From Vesta saturnalis (taxonomy: Eukaryota > Arthropoda > Insecta > Coleoptera > Lampyridae), in contig JARFJB010000003.1 in NCBI GenBank assembly GCA_036346205.1, positions 2,079,501-2,143,500 of the forward strand: DNA of 64,000 bases, in the 5' to 3' direction. Below are positions 11,297-22,739 of the stretch, piece by piece. The stretch's first letter is position 1. Each line of letters opens with the position of its first letter. Both the position numbers and the translations under genes were made by a program. Under the pieces are notes generated by a model. It made no database searches. It was not told the DNA's origin and saw only the letters and a list, made by a program, of their open reading frames with translations.

Positions 11297-11457
11297 ATCA
11301 ATCGATAGAGCGCCTTTGAATTATCTTATAGCGATTAAAAGCGAAAAATCGTAAAAATATGGAGCTGCCTCCTTTTTGCACCGGTGTCTTCAATTATTCT
11401 ATATACTCAAGTGCTTATTCACATTTATTTTTATCTTCCAACCTACATATACATGTA

Positions 11458-13766
11458 CAGGATGGTTCATTTTCGATGTTTTCTTATGGGGAGAACCCTT
11501 TTTATTACAGTTAGACAAAAACTAATATGGGGTCCTTGTGCTCGATTTTGGTATTAATTAAGATCCCATAGTCATAATCAAGATATCTCCTTAATTTAAC
11601 AAGGTAAAGCTGTATTTTTTTATATGGAAACCATGGTTTGCAATATTTTTAAATGACATTTTTTTTGTTCTTTTTAAAAATATATAACACCTCTATGCTA
11701 TTTTAATAATTAATTGATTTTTTAAGTTTTTATTAATTGGTATATTTATTAAGGATAACAGTTGGCTTAGAAAACCAGATATGAAATTGAATGAAGACAT
11801 TCTACTCAAAGAAATTTCACTTCCAGTAAAATATTTTAGAGACATTTTGGTATTCAAATAAACTTAATTGTAATGTTGTTCTTCTGGAAATTATAAAATC
11901 TAAAGATTGAATATAACATTATCAAAAAACCTCAAATGCAGATTGAAATGAAATGAAAATAAACAATGTAACATCATCAGAAATTATGAAAAGCTAACAG
12001 CAAATTAATTTATATACGTATGTAAGCATCGAATTTTATAAACGAACAAAAATATGAACACAGAATATCAATATAAAAACACACTAAAACTACAAATATT
12101 TTTCAAACTGTGCGCCATCTTCTGGGATGCAGACTTCGCGTCTTCTTCTAATTGAATTTATAGAGTTATGTAGGTGATGGTGTTAATTGTATAAAAGCCA
12201 CACGAACACTTTCTTTTAACTCATTCACAGTATTATTAGTGCTTTTGTATATAACGTTTTTCAAAAAAACCCATAAAAAGAAATCTAGAGGTGAAAGATC
12301 GAGTGAACGAGCAAGCCACAAAATTGGTGCTGTCGTTCCCATCCAGCTATTAGGAAAACGTAAATTTAAGTAGTCACTAACTACATGGGAACTATGTGCG
12401 GGGGCGCCGTCTTGCTGAAATATGACATTGCAATATTGTGCTAAAGGAAGACTCTCTAGAAATCCCTCCAAATGAATTCGTAGAATATCGAGATATTTTA
12501 TTGAGTTTAATGTTCTTTCATACATGTGATAATAAAAACGTCCGTTTTTAATGCAGCACCACACATTTATTCCAAATTTCGCTTGCCTCCTGCGGACAAC
12601 ACTGGCATGAGCGTTATTATCTGCCCAGTAAGCTAAATTGTGATTCCTAAAAATACCATCACTACTGATATGCGCCTCGTCCGACCATGCAATAGAGTTT
12701 GAAAAATTAGGTATATTTTGGCACTGACTTATACACTAGTTACAAAACTCAGTACGCCGGCTTCTGTTGTCTATAGTCAAAAAATGTTCTTTCCGAAATC
12801 TGTAGCAATGGTATTTGACTTTGGTCCGAGACACGCCTAGATTAACCATTTGTCTAGATGAAGTTGTTGGCTCTGCTTCGACTTGTCCTAGACGACTATT
12901 GAATTTTCTTCAAAATTTCGTTTAAAGTAAATTTTTGGCCTGCGATTTTTAAAAGAACTGAATTCAATTAAATTTTTCTGTAACCTAAAATTAATTAAGA
13001 TATTGTTTTCATCTAGCAAAAATTTCAATTTCTATTAACTATAGCGTTCAAAAATATTTTTATTTGGCTGCTGCCTTTCAGGAAAATTTTCTAAATATAA
13101 TTCCCACATTCTTATCACCTTCGGATAATATAAAACATTTTAACATGCAACATTTTTCTGAATTTGTATACTTAGGCATGTTAATAACTAAATTCCAAGA
13201 TCACCTTATTGCACACTTCTAATTTTTAATTTATTATTTGACATATAGGTATCATTTGTTTTTACTTAAATAAATCTCAGCCTCCTATGCCTACGGTGTA
13301 TACTTAATATAAAACGTAAATAAGAAAAACTTAATAAAGCAATTAATTATTAAAATAGCATTGAAGATGTGTTATATTTTCGAAAAGCACAAAAAAAATA
13401 TCATTTAAAAATGTGATAGCCAACTATGGTTTTCATATAAAAAAATACAACTTTATGTCATATCTTTTTAAATTAAAGAGATATGAAAAATGTGAATGCA
13501 CTAACGGATTCTACATAAAAAAGTGCCCTCAGAACTTTTTTACAGTTTGTCGATACATTTAAAACTAAAAAAGTTATTCAAGTTTTTCAAAATCGTCATT
13601 TTTTCAATTTTGGCTAATTGCGCAATAACGGTCAGAGATATCTTGATTATGACTACTGGATCTTAATTAACACCAAAATCGAGCACAAAAACCCCATATT
13701 GCTTTTTGTCTATGTACAATAGAAAAGGTACTTCCAATAAGAAAACATCGAAAATGAACCACCCTG
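11458..13766 (-). mobile_element. DD41D mariner relic with long terminal inverted repeats
   Basis: Both ends begin CAGG(A/G)TGGTTCATTTTCGA and stay alike for about 130 bp, with looser similarity for about 300 bp. TA flanks each end (11456-11457 and 13767-13768). The 2309-bp element carries a broken transposase on the minus strand at 12090-12935. Confidence 0.8.
12090..12935 (-). pseudogene. Mariner transposase, DD41D type, disrupted
   Basis: Minus strand. The N-terminal part shows the HTH-like phrase SRLGQVEAEPTTSSRQMVNL near 12900. A TAG at about 12737 follows RSRRTEFCN. The open part begins SNSIAWSDEAHISSDGIF (first catalytic D), continues through CNVIFQQDGAPAHSS (second D) and reaches LDLSPLDFFLWVFLKN (third D). 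Counting from the second to the third Asp gives 41 residues, the DD41D (Rosa-like) arrangement. The normally invariant SPDL is SLDL here. A frameshift near 12166 moves the C-terminal end (VCIPEDGAQFEKYL) to another frame, ending at 12090. Inactive. Confidence 0.8.
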
Positions 13767-13867
13767 TACAAGTATAGAAGGCTATGCAATCGATACTTGT
13801 TACTATCGCTAAATCGACGTATTAGCTCATTTTACAACATTTGGTTGCGTTTCGCAAAGATGGCTAT

Positions 13868-14354
<487 letters not shown>

Positions 14355-14737
14355 TAAGTAACCAATTCTAATAAAAAATGACGATCAAAGACCTTTAGGC
14401 TACTCAGAACTCATTAAACTTACATAACTTTCATATTCACTTTCACCATATAAGCAACGAAGCGTTACTCGCTGATGGTACAAATATTAGAATTCCTTTA
14501 GTTCGTCCTAGTCAACCGCTGATGATGATAGCTTAACTATTGAAACGCGTTCAATGTTTTTTATTTTTTATGTAGTACGTGGGTATAGTTTGTTTCTTAT
14601 AGGTCCTGCCACAGTTCCAGTATTCCAGATTTTCAACCAATTGGTTTCATCTATTATTGAAACTTTGGGTAAGCAAGATTGTGTATCACTTTCTTCGGAA
14701 GCGAATTAATTTGATTTTAACTTTAAAATAATTAAGT

Positions 14738-15804
14738 GTATGTGTGAGTATGACTGAATGTGAGTGTAAGTGTAAATGGAAGTGTAAGTGTAAGTGTAAG
14801 TGTAAGTGTAAGTGTAAGTGTAAGTGTAAGTGTAGTGTATGTGTAGGTAGTGTAAGTGTAAGTGTAGTGTAGTAGTGGTAAGGTGTAAGTGTAGTGATGT
14901 AAGTGTAATGGTGTAAGTGTGTAAGTGTATGTAGTGTAGTGTATAGGTGTAAGTGTAAGTGTAAGTGTAAGTGTAAGTGTATGTGTAGGTGTAAGTGTAG
15001 TGTAAGTGTGTAAGTGTATGTATGTATGTATGGTGTAAGTGTATGTAAGTGTATGTAAGTGTAAGTGTGAGATGTTGTGAGTGTATGTGATGTAAGTGTT
15101 AGTGAGTGTAAGTGTAGTGTAAGTGTATGTAGTAGTGTATGTAGGTGTAATGTGTAGTGTAAGTGTAAGTGTAGTGTATGTGATGTATGTAAGTGTTGTG
15201 TGTAAGTGTAGGTGTAGTGTAGTGTATGTAAGTGTATGTGTGTAATGTAGTGTAGTGTAGTGTATGTGGTTTGTAAGGTAGTGTGAGTGTATGGGTGTTG
15301 TAGTGTATGTAGTGTGTGTAAGGTGTAGTGTAGTGTGTAAGTGTAGGTGTAAGTGTGAAGTGTATGTAGTGTAAGTGTGTGTGTATGTGTGTGTGTAAGT
15401 GTAAGTGTGTATGTGGGTGTAAGTGTAGTGAGTGTAGGTGTATGTGGTGTAAGATGTAAGTGTGTGAGTGTAGTGTGGTGTGGTTGTAGGGTGTAGTGTG
15501 TGAGTGTAGTGTAGTGTATGTGTTAGTGTAGTGTAGTGTAGTGTGTAGTGTAGTGAGTGTGTAGCGTGTGTGTGGTGTAGTGTGTGTGTCCTGTGTGGTA
15601 TTAGCGGTGTGTGGCTGTGTGCAGTGTGCGTGTTGCGTATGTACGTGTGTGCGTGTGTGGGTGTGTGCGTGTGTGCATGTTTGTGTGTGCGTGTGCATGT
15701 GTGCGTGTGTGCTGTGGTGTGTGCTGTGTGTGCGTGTGTCGTGTGTGCTGTGTGTGGTGTGTGGTGTGCGTGTGTGGTGTGCGTGTGAGCGTGAGAACGT
15801 GTGT

Positions 15805-15846
<42 letters not shown>

Positions 15847-16265
15847 GTGCGTGTGTGCGTGTGTGTGTCGTGTGTCGTGTGTGGTGTGTGTGTGTGTGTG
15901 GTGTGTGTGCGTGTGGTGTGTGTCGTGTGTGCGTGTGCGTGTGTGCGTGTGTGCGTGTGTGCGTGTGTGCGTGTGGGCGTATATGCGTGTGTGCGTGAGT
16001 GCGTGATTGCATGTGTGCGTGTGGGCGTATGTGCGTGTGTGCGTGAGTGCGTGTGTGCATGTGTGCGTGTGTGGGTGTGTGCGTGTGTGCGTGTGTGCGT
16101 GTGTGCGTGTGTGCGTGTGTGCATGTGTGCTTGTGTGCTTGTGTGCGTGTGTGTGCGTGGTTGCGTGCGTGTGTCTGTGCGAGTACGTGTGCGTGTGCTT
16201 GTTCTTGTTCGTTTGCGTGTGCATGTACGTGTGCTTGCGTGCGCGCGTGCGTGTGTGTGTGTATC
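14738..16265. repeat. Compound GTGTAA / TGTGCG minisatellite array
   Basis: About 1.5 kb. The left half (14738-15560) is built from GTGTAA (TAAGTG) hexamers with scattered GTAGT and GTATG variants; the right half (15600-16265) is built from TGTGCG-type units. The unit changes gradually, as expected for array growth by slippage. The many long frames rich in CV, HT or TL are repeat artefacts. Confidence 0.95.
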
Positions 16266-16299
16266 TCTGTTAGTATCCACGATAACTCCGGAACGACCA

Positions 16300-19200
16300 T
16301 ACGAACGTACTTGAAACGATTTTATTTCCCATGAAACATTCCAGCAGCAGATAGGTGGGTTTACTTGGATCTAGCGCCAGCAACCCTCATAAATGATCCT
16401 AAGATGCGCATGCTCCGTATTCAGTTATTTACCTTTGATTTGTCATTGACTAAAGAAAATTATAACCTTAATCTGTCTAAAGATGGAAATAAAAAGGAAA
16501 AAAAATCTACGGTAACCTGGGATTATCTCAATGGACTGTAGCGTAACGTATAATTTCGAGGCAAGGAAATTGCTAAAATGGAATGTAAGTGTTGGTCAAA
16601 ATTTTTGCAAAATCTGAATATCGATTCATTTTATAAGAAAACGTGTAGACGTACCTTTTAAGGAAGGTTAAATTTTACATATCCCCATGAGGTTTCTTAA
16701 AACCGAAGCCAATTAAGCCTTAAAAATTAATTAAACAAGATTGAAAACGCTTAAACTGTATGATCCATATTTATATTTCAAGTCTTTGAATTTTTTTTAA
16801 GTTAGCATCTAAATGTCTGTTAATCTGACATGAAAGTTTAAACGTCCATCTGAAACAAATTATTGTTGTTGGTTTTGCAATGTTGCCCATTTTCATTATG
16901 AACGTATTACAATAAAGACTGCATAATTATCCTATTTCCATTTTATGGGTTGGAAGGTAGTAGCTGTTCGACACTAGATATTTACTTCTGTGAATCGTAT
17001 TTATTTTGTTGTCTGTACAGGGAAAACAATTTGTAGTTAATTTTAAATGTTAATGTAGTAAACTGATCAAGTAATAAGTTTTCAGCTGAAATAAACTAAT
17101 TATGAGGTAAGTATCTCGAAACTAAATTGCTTCGAACGTTACCCTATTTGTATGTAATAACCGATCTTGCCCTCCAGGTTTTTACTTCCTACCCATCTCC
17201 ACAGTTACAATTAAAAATATCCTTATACGTCGGAGCGGATGGTAGGGCTTGTTTAGATTTTATCCACACTCTCTGCCTTTAGGGAAAATTGACTAAATTA
17301 AAAATCTATACCCTCATTTATATCCTTCAATATTACTAGGGAAAGGTCGTTGTTGATATAAGACAGACCCGATGTTATTATATTACCTCACTACTACGAC
17401 TACAATGTAGCTTGATTGTGGTTGTGTATATATTTGTCATTACAAGTAAAAGTATACAATTTACTTTCTAAATTAATACAAAATTACACTTGATTGCTTG
17501 ATTAATTAATAACGAACTTATGCTTTTCAAACACCGTTAATTAATTTCATACTTGTCTCCACATTTAGCCATTGTAACCACAATTTATCAAACCTTCACA
17601 AGCTCAAAATTGAGCAAATTGATTTGTATTTGCTAGTTTTTCTAGTTAATCTAGATTGTGTAGGTATTATGCATAAAATAGGTTAAGTATCATTTACATT
17701 GTCAAAGAAAATATCAATAAAATTATTTAATTATTAAAAGGTATAAAATTTTGTAAATGTGAGGTACGTATTCAGGGCTTTTTTGGTCTTAGTAACGCAT
17801 AAAATTAGCGTTTAAAGCGTCGTCGTAACTTAATAAAGTTGCGTCAACTTGATAATTAACAGTAGTAAAAAGATGGTAGAGTAAATGAAATAATGGAAAT
17901 TTTATTATGATAATTAACTCAGTTGTACTTAATTTAAACTAGCGGACAACTTGCGATATTCATTAATTTTTGTAGTGCAGTTAGAAAAAAAAAACAAGCT
18001 ATATTTTAAAGGTATTTTTAAAATCGATTATAATGCGATTAATGTGAAATGATAAGATTGCCGTAATTACTTCGTAAGTTGAAACAGTCAGAAATTTGTA
18101 ATTGATCTACTTGAAGAAATCTTAAATTGGCGTAGCGTAAATTTAAACTTTGAAAATAGGTCATTCTTTGTTTTAAAAGCTTACTTGACGCTTTTGTAAG
18201 GATAAGAATTTACAGAACAGTGTAAAACAAATCACAATGTATAAATGGTGAATTTTGATAAGTTTTTTTAAATATGAAAAATATTTGACACAGTACATAT
18301 TTTATTTTCACTGTTGCATCAATCTTTTGCATCTATTTATTGATTGTATTTTTATTTATAAGAGTATGCAAGTATATTTTGTTCATCAGATAGGCAACTT
18401 TATATACCTAGTTGAATATAGTTCGCCATCTTTCACTAATTACACCTTACTCATCAACGCTTATTAATCAACAAACACTTACTTCATCGTTACCAAACAA
18501 TTAATAAATTAAAAGTTGTTCCACGAAAGATAATATTATTTATGTTTGTTAACCTCCGATCGCTCTCAAGTACAAAAAAATTAGGCATTTACTAACCTAA
18601 GAAGTATAGTACATATTTAATAAGTAAATAAATAAATTTTATTACACTTTCCTGAAAATGGAAAAATTTGCTATTATTTAACACCACTTTATAGATTGGA
18701 TAAACTATCAATCTTCAGTTTTCATTAAAATTTTCTAAACAGTAGTGATTGGTTTTCTACATATAGGTATTGATAACATTACCATTAAGATAAATGAGAA
18801 CTTTCTGTCACATTTTATTTCAAGCACGAAATATAGCATAAATATGTCACTATAATAAGATCTAGTCCAGACAGCTTATGGACAAATCGATTTAGCTCAG
18901 AGGGAAGATTCAAATGTTTTCATATGCCAACACGTTGCTCCTTTGACTTGGTATAAATTTGTTGAACTTTTATAGATGCATCGCATGAAACTACGTCAAT
19001 CTTGTTCCTCAATTTTCAAACAGTTATGGTTTTATCATCATGGTTGTCATATACCTACTTTAAGTAAAGACTCTTGGTTTTCACATTTTATTTAGGAAAT
19101 ATAACATATAAGTATGAATAAAAAGCTTCAAACTAATTTTAGTTTCTCCTGAATTTTATAACATAATTTACAAATTTGGTCCTTGAACTTTTAGATTTTC

Positions 19201-19320
19201 CAACGTGATTTCAAGATTTTAATTTTGATAAATTTCACTAAAACTTCAGCTTGAAGTGTTGAGATTTCGATATTGAAGACCCTCTGATAATTGGCGACGA
19301 ACTCAAATCTTGATCCAAAT
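16300..19320. other. No gene recognised
   Basis: About 3 kb of AT-rich DNA. A 70-codon frame at 18255-18467 is rich in F, I and Y as expected for AT-rich chance frames. No terminal repeats or protein motifs were seen. Confidence 0.4.
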
Positions 19321-19329
19321 CTAGCTTCA

Positions 19330-22300
19330 TAAAGGAATCTATCGATCTTGCAAGGGAAATATTTTCAAATCGTTTTTCATATTGCCAATCACGTTGTCCA
19401 TGACTTGGTAGTAAATGTTGACTTTCCAGTATTCGGGAGCTGTAGTTCCTGCAGGTATGTCGATCAGAGATGATTTGCCCAGGGTTGAGTCAGATAGATA
19501 TTCATTAAGCCTCTGTGGTTGCTTCCTTTTTGAAATCCTTAAAGGCTCCAAACAAATGTCTTGTTCTCCTGAGAATTTTCTATTTCACTCCACAGGTCCT
19601 CAAATTTGTTCCTCTTCTCTTCAAAGCTACTTATAGTGCTATCTATGATATCACTAGCCTGACCTAGTGTGGCATCTTTTCTCTGAAAATATTTACTCAG
19701 TACATTTGCGACCATTAACACTGAATGGAAGAAGAACAAACAAACGATAAATTGTGGCTTTATCATTGATGCCTGTATTCCAAGTGCTTCTACAGAATTT
19801 TTGTCTCGTCCTTGTTCAATTTCCGCATCCAGAGCATTTCGAATGGCTTGGAAATTTTTCAAAAGGGATTTGCAATTTTCATATCGACAACTCCACCTGG
19901 TACTGCTAAGGCTTTCCATTTCGCCCCCCGACTTTATACCTAGAGCATCACGGGCGTTTATGAGATGAGAGTGATGACCGGATTGAGAAAAGTGGACGTA
20001 TATTGCCTCCAGAGTGTTGAAAAATGTAGCTGCAGTGCCAAGCAATGAAAGTAAATGGCTTGTGGATGATCCTCCCTTATTTTGGTTTGCAGTCCTTGGT
20101 GTTTCCCAGACATAACACTGGCTCCATCATAAGATTGGCCAATTAATATGGCGTTATTCAACAAACTGCATTTACTTAGATACTTTTTAATAAGTATTTT
20201 TAAACTCTCGGCATCTCTAGAAGAAGAACAATCTACGAAACCAAGAAAACGTTCCTCAACTTCCAAGCCTACGGTATATCTGATTGCCACGGACAATTGT
20301 TCTTGTTTGTAGCACCTAGCTTCATCAACCATTATCGAAAAAAACCACATTGTCGCACTTCTTCTACAATCTGTTCAATAACAAGTTGAGATGCGATGCT
20401 TATTATTTCATTTTGTATTTTGGAACTGCAATAACTGATATGTCTGTCTAGATGCATCGAAAAATTCGTGTCATGTTTTGCCATAAGTTCACCCAACTCC
20501 AGAAAATTTCCTCGGTTAGTAGATGTTGCGTCTTCTCGGTGTCCTCGGAGTGGCAGCCCTTGACGTGTCAAGTATAAAATCATGTCGATTAATTTTATCA
20601 TATAATCTCGGTTTTGTATTATCATTTCTTCATGTTGTGTGGTTAGCTTCTTATGAACATCTCCGGCCTTCAAGGAATGCTTGTAGCCTACAAACCTTTG
20701 CATACAGTCACTGTGAGCCAAAGAGGTGTCATGTTTTTTCAGCGACTCACTTAGTTTCCTCCAATTACTGAACCCATTAATCGAAAACTTTTCATTTTGA
20801 TCTCGAATATTTGCAGAATGCCGAAAATGTCTGCAGACAACGCAGAACGCTTTATCTAACTCACACTATATTCAAGCCACTGATAAGTATCAAAGAATTG
20901 AGACGAAAACGATCTCCGTCTATCTCCAAATGAACTTTTTGGAAAAACAACCCTTGGGCCCCTTGGCTGCGAAGGACCACTATCAAGAGTTCCCAGATCA
21001 TGATCTTCTGGATCATTTCGTCCTCTTTGATTTGTTTCTGCAGATGTAAAAACATCGGATGTTTTGCTACCTTGCCCTTCTTCAGCGGCTTTATTTACAT
21101 CTTCTCGTATGCCTCCACCAACATTTTCTATATTTGAAGTTGAAGATTGTGTTAAATCACAAGCTATCTCAATATTTGTTGTTGAGTCACATACTGGAGT
21201 AGACGTTTGCCTTGTCTCAGTCTCATCTTTGTCGGGTTGATTTATGACAGATTTGAAAAACGATCGTATGTCTTTGAATTTCTTCATGTTCAAACCGCCC
21301 ACAATCTGCAATCTGCAACGCAAATTCAAATAAAAACAAATTTATAAACACCGAAGCTAACTGCTCGGACACTGATGGGGAAACAAGTAAAAGGCGTGAA
21401 AGAAAGTACAAATCAAAATCCCTTTGCAGTTTTAACTTTAAACTATTATTATTATTATTATTAGCTGAAACTTGTGATGCAATCTTTCCTTTTTTTTCAC
21501 CCATCAAAATTTTAACATCTTATAATACTCTAAAACAAACATACAAATAAGTAAAATTACCTTAGTCCTTAGTTGTTTGTGGCAGTTGGCCTTGGCAGTG
21601 GCTATTTGTTTGCTTTGATGTTTTATTTCACACAGCACTGTGCTGTCAGCACAGAAGACTCGTGGAACACCGAACACAGGTTATATTGGCACTTGGCTCA
21701 TAATAATAATAATAATATTACATAAAACATTAAACATAACTATAACAAGTACTAACCCCATGAATTCATCGTGCGTTGCAGCGTTGCTTACATAGGTACC
21801 GATGACGCAAGCAACCCTTCTCGAATCTTCTAGAAGTTCGATGACTAATAATTTACGTAAGCTGCTGTCTGCGTCTGCCGAGGCATCGTAATTATGATTC
21901 ATACATCTAGATTGTTCGGAATAATGAGTCACCATTTCCGGTATGTTACACTATTTTTAAGTTTCAAGTCTCGCTTCTTTTATAAAAAGTTATCTTTTAG
22001 AAAGTTAATGTAAACTGTATGTAAACTAATCTAATCTACTAATCTTTGCGGCGTCTTTATGCTTGCTGGGTTTACTACATCGTGAAAGAGGAACTATACA
22101 TGCTATTGTTTATGCATCAACTCTCAACGCATATCAGTATCATGAACCAAAACAATTCCAAGAGCAGCACAGTCACAGTAAGCAGTCTACCGCCGCCGCG
22201 CCGCTTAGCTAAACAAATATTATTTCACCGATACAACTTATGCTCGAATAACGAATATTCTAATGTCCTTACATAATAAATAATAATTAATAGTTGTGCT

Positions 22301-22464
22301 TATCACTATGTCACTATTACTACTCGTTTGTTTATCGCAATGGTTTAAGATTTAACGAATTAAGTTGTTAGATGGAATTTAAGATAAGAATGAAAAATGG
22401 GGAAGTGCTCCGTTTTTCTGGGGTGTGCCTGGCACACCTTGCAACCCCCCTAGTTTCGCCACTG
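19330..22464 (-). mobile_element. hAT element (ZMYM1-like), 3' end missing or unrecognised
   Basis: The 5' terminus in minus sense is CAGTGGCGAAACTAGGGGGG ending at 22464; CAGTGGCG is a common hAT terminal repeat start. The transposase follows at 19339-21329. I did not find the matching end near 19.3 kb, and the C-terminal dimerisation domain is not present, so the 3' end is probably deleted. Confidence 0.65.
19339..21329 (-). pseudogene. hAT transposase, zinc finger MYM-type 1-like, broken
   Basis: Minus strand, four frames in sequence. 20856-21329: N-terminal region ending DLGTLDSGPSQPRGPRV and FPKSSFGDRRRSF with WLEYSV, the TTF-type finger block of this family. About 20720-20856, shifted: CVVCRHF. 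20332-20721: GLPLRGHREDATSTNRGNF. 19958-20350: IMVDEARCYKQEQLSVAIRY (first catalytic D) and IGQSYDGASVMSGKHQGLQ (second D region). 19539-20045: SLSSTRWSCRYENCKSL (RW motif of the insertion domain). 19339-19551: remainder. The final hAT dimerisation segment with the last Glu region is missing. Frameshifts lie near 20855, 20340 and 20000. Inactive copy. Confidence 0.8.
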
Positions 22465-22739
22465 TTCAAGCTTCGGTAGTTGGTAGCAGCACCAGTCGTA
22501 CCCACGTTGTGTTTATTAAAGTAGTAGAAAGCCGCTCTCGCCATATTAGATTGAACGGTCGAGGTGTTTGCACGTAGCTGTTTAGCTTTTTGTTTTGTAA
22601 GAGTTTTCCAGTGCACAAAGTTAAGTTTGGAGCTACATAGCTTACCTGACACGTAAGTACAGCAGTGTTGGAGTGTTTTGTCATATATATTAGCTATTAT
22701 TCTTTATATTAAAAGCAGTAAACATGGTCTAACCCTGGT

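Larger units (their letters stand above)
8802..11391 (-). mobile_element. Complete DNA transposon, Sola-like, AATT target duplication
   Basis: The element is bounded by 30-bp terminal inverted repeats: left 8802-8831 begins GAAGACACCGGTGCAAAAA and ends GGCAGCTC; the right copy (11362-11391, reversed) differs at two positions. AATT flanks both ends (8798-8801 and 11392-11395). It is 2590 bp long and holds one uninterrupted 661-codon gene. It sits in the 5' region of the piggyBac relic and removing it rejoins that sequence. A 4-bp target duplication and a DDD/E protein of this type suggest the Sola superfamily; this is an assignment from memory. Confidence 0.8.

Noticed and set aside
14732..16334. 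Frames of up to 522 codons rich in TH, TL or CV
   Set aside because: They are produced by the GTGTAA/TGTGCG arrays, which lack stops by composition.
22368..22684. Minus-strand frames of 72-94 codons
   Set aside because: They run through the hAT terminal repeat and its flank; no protein motif.
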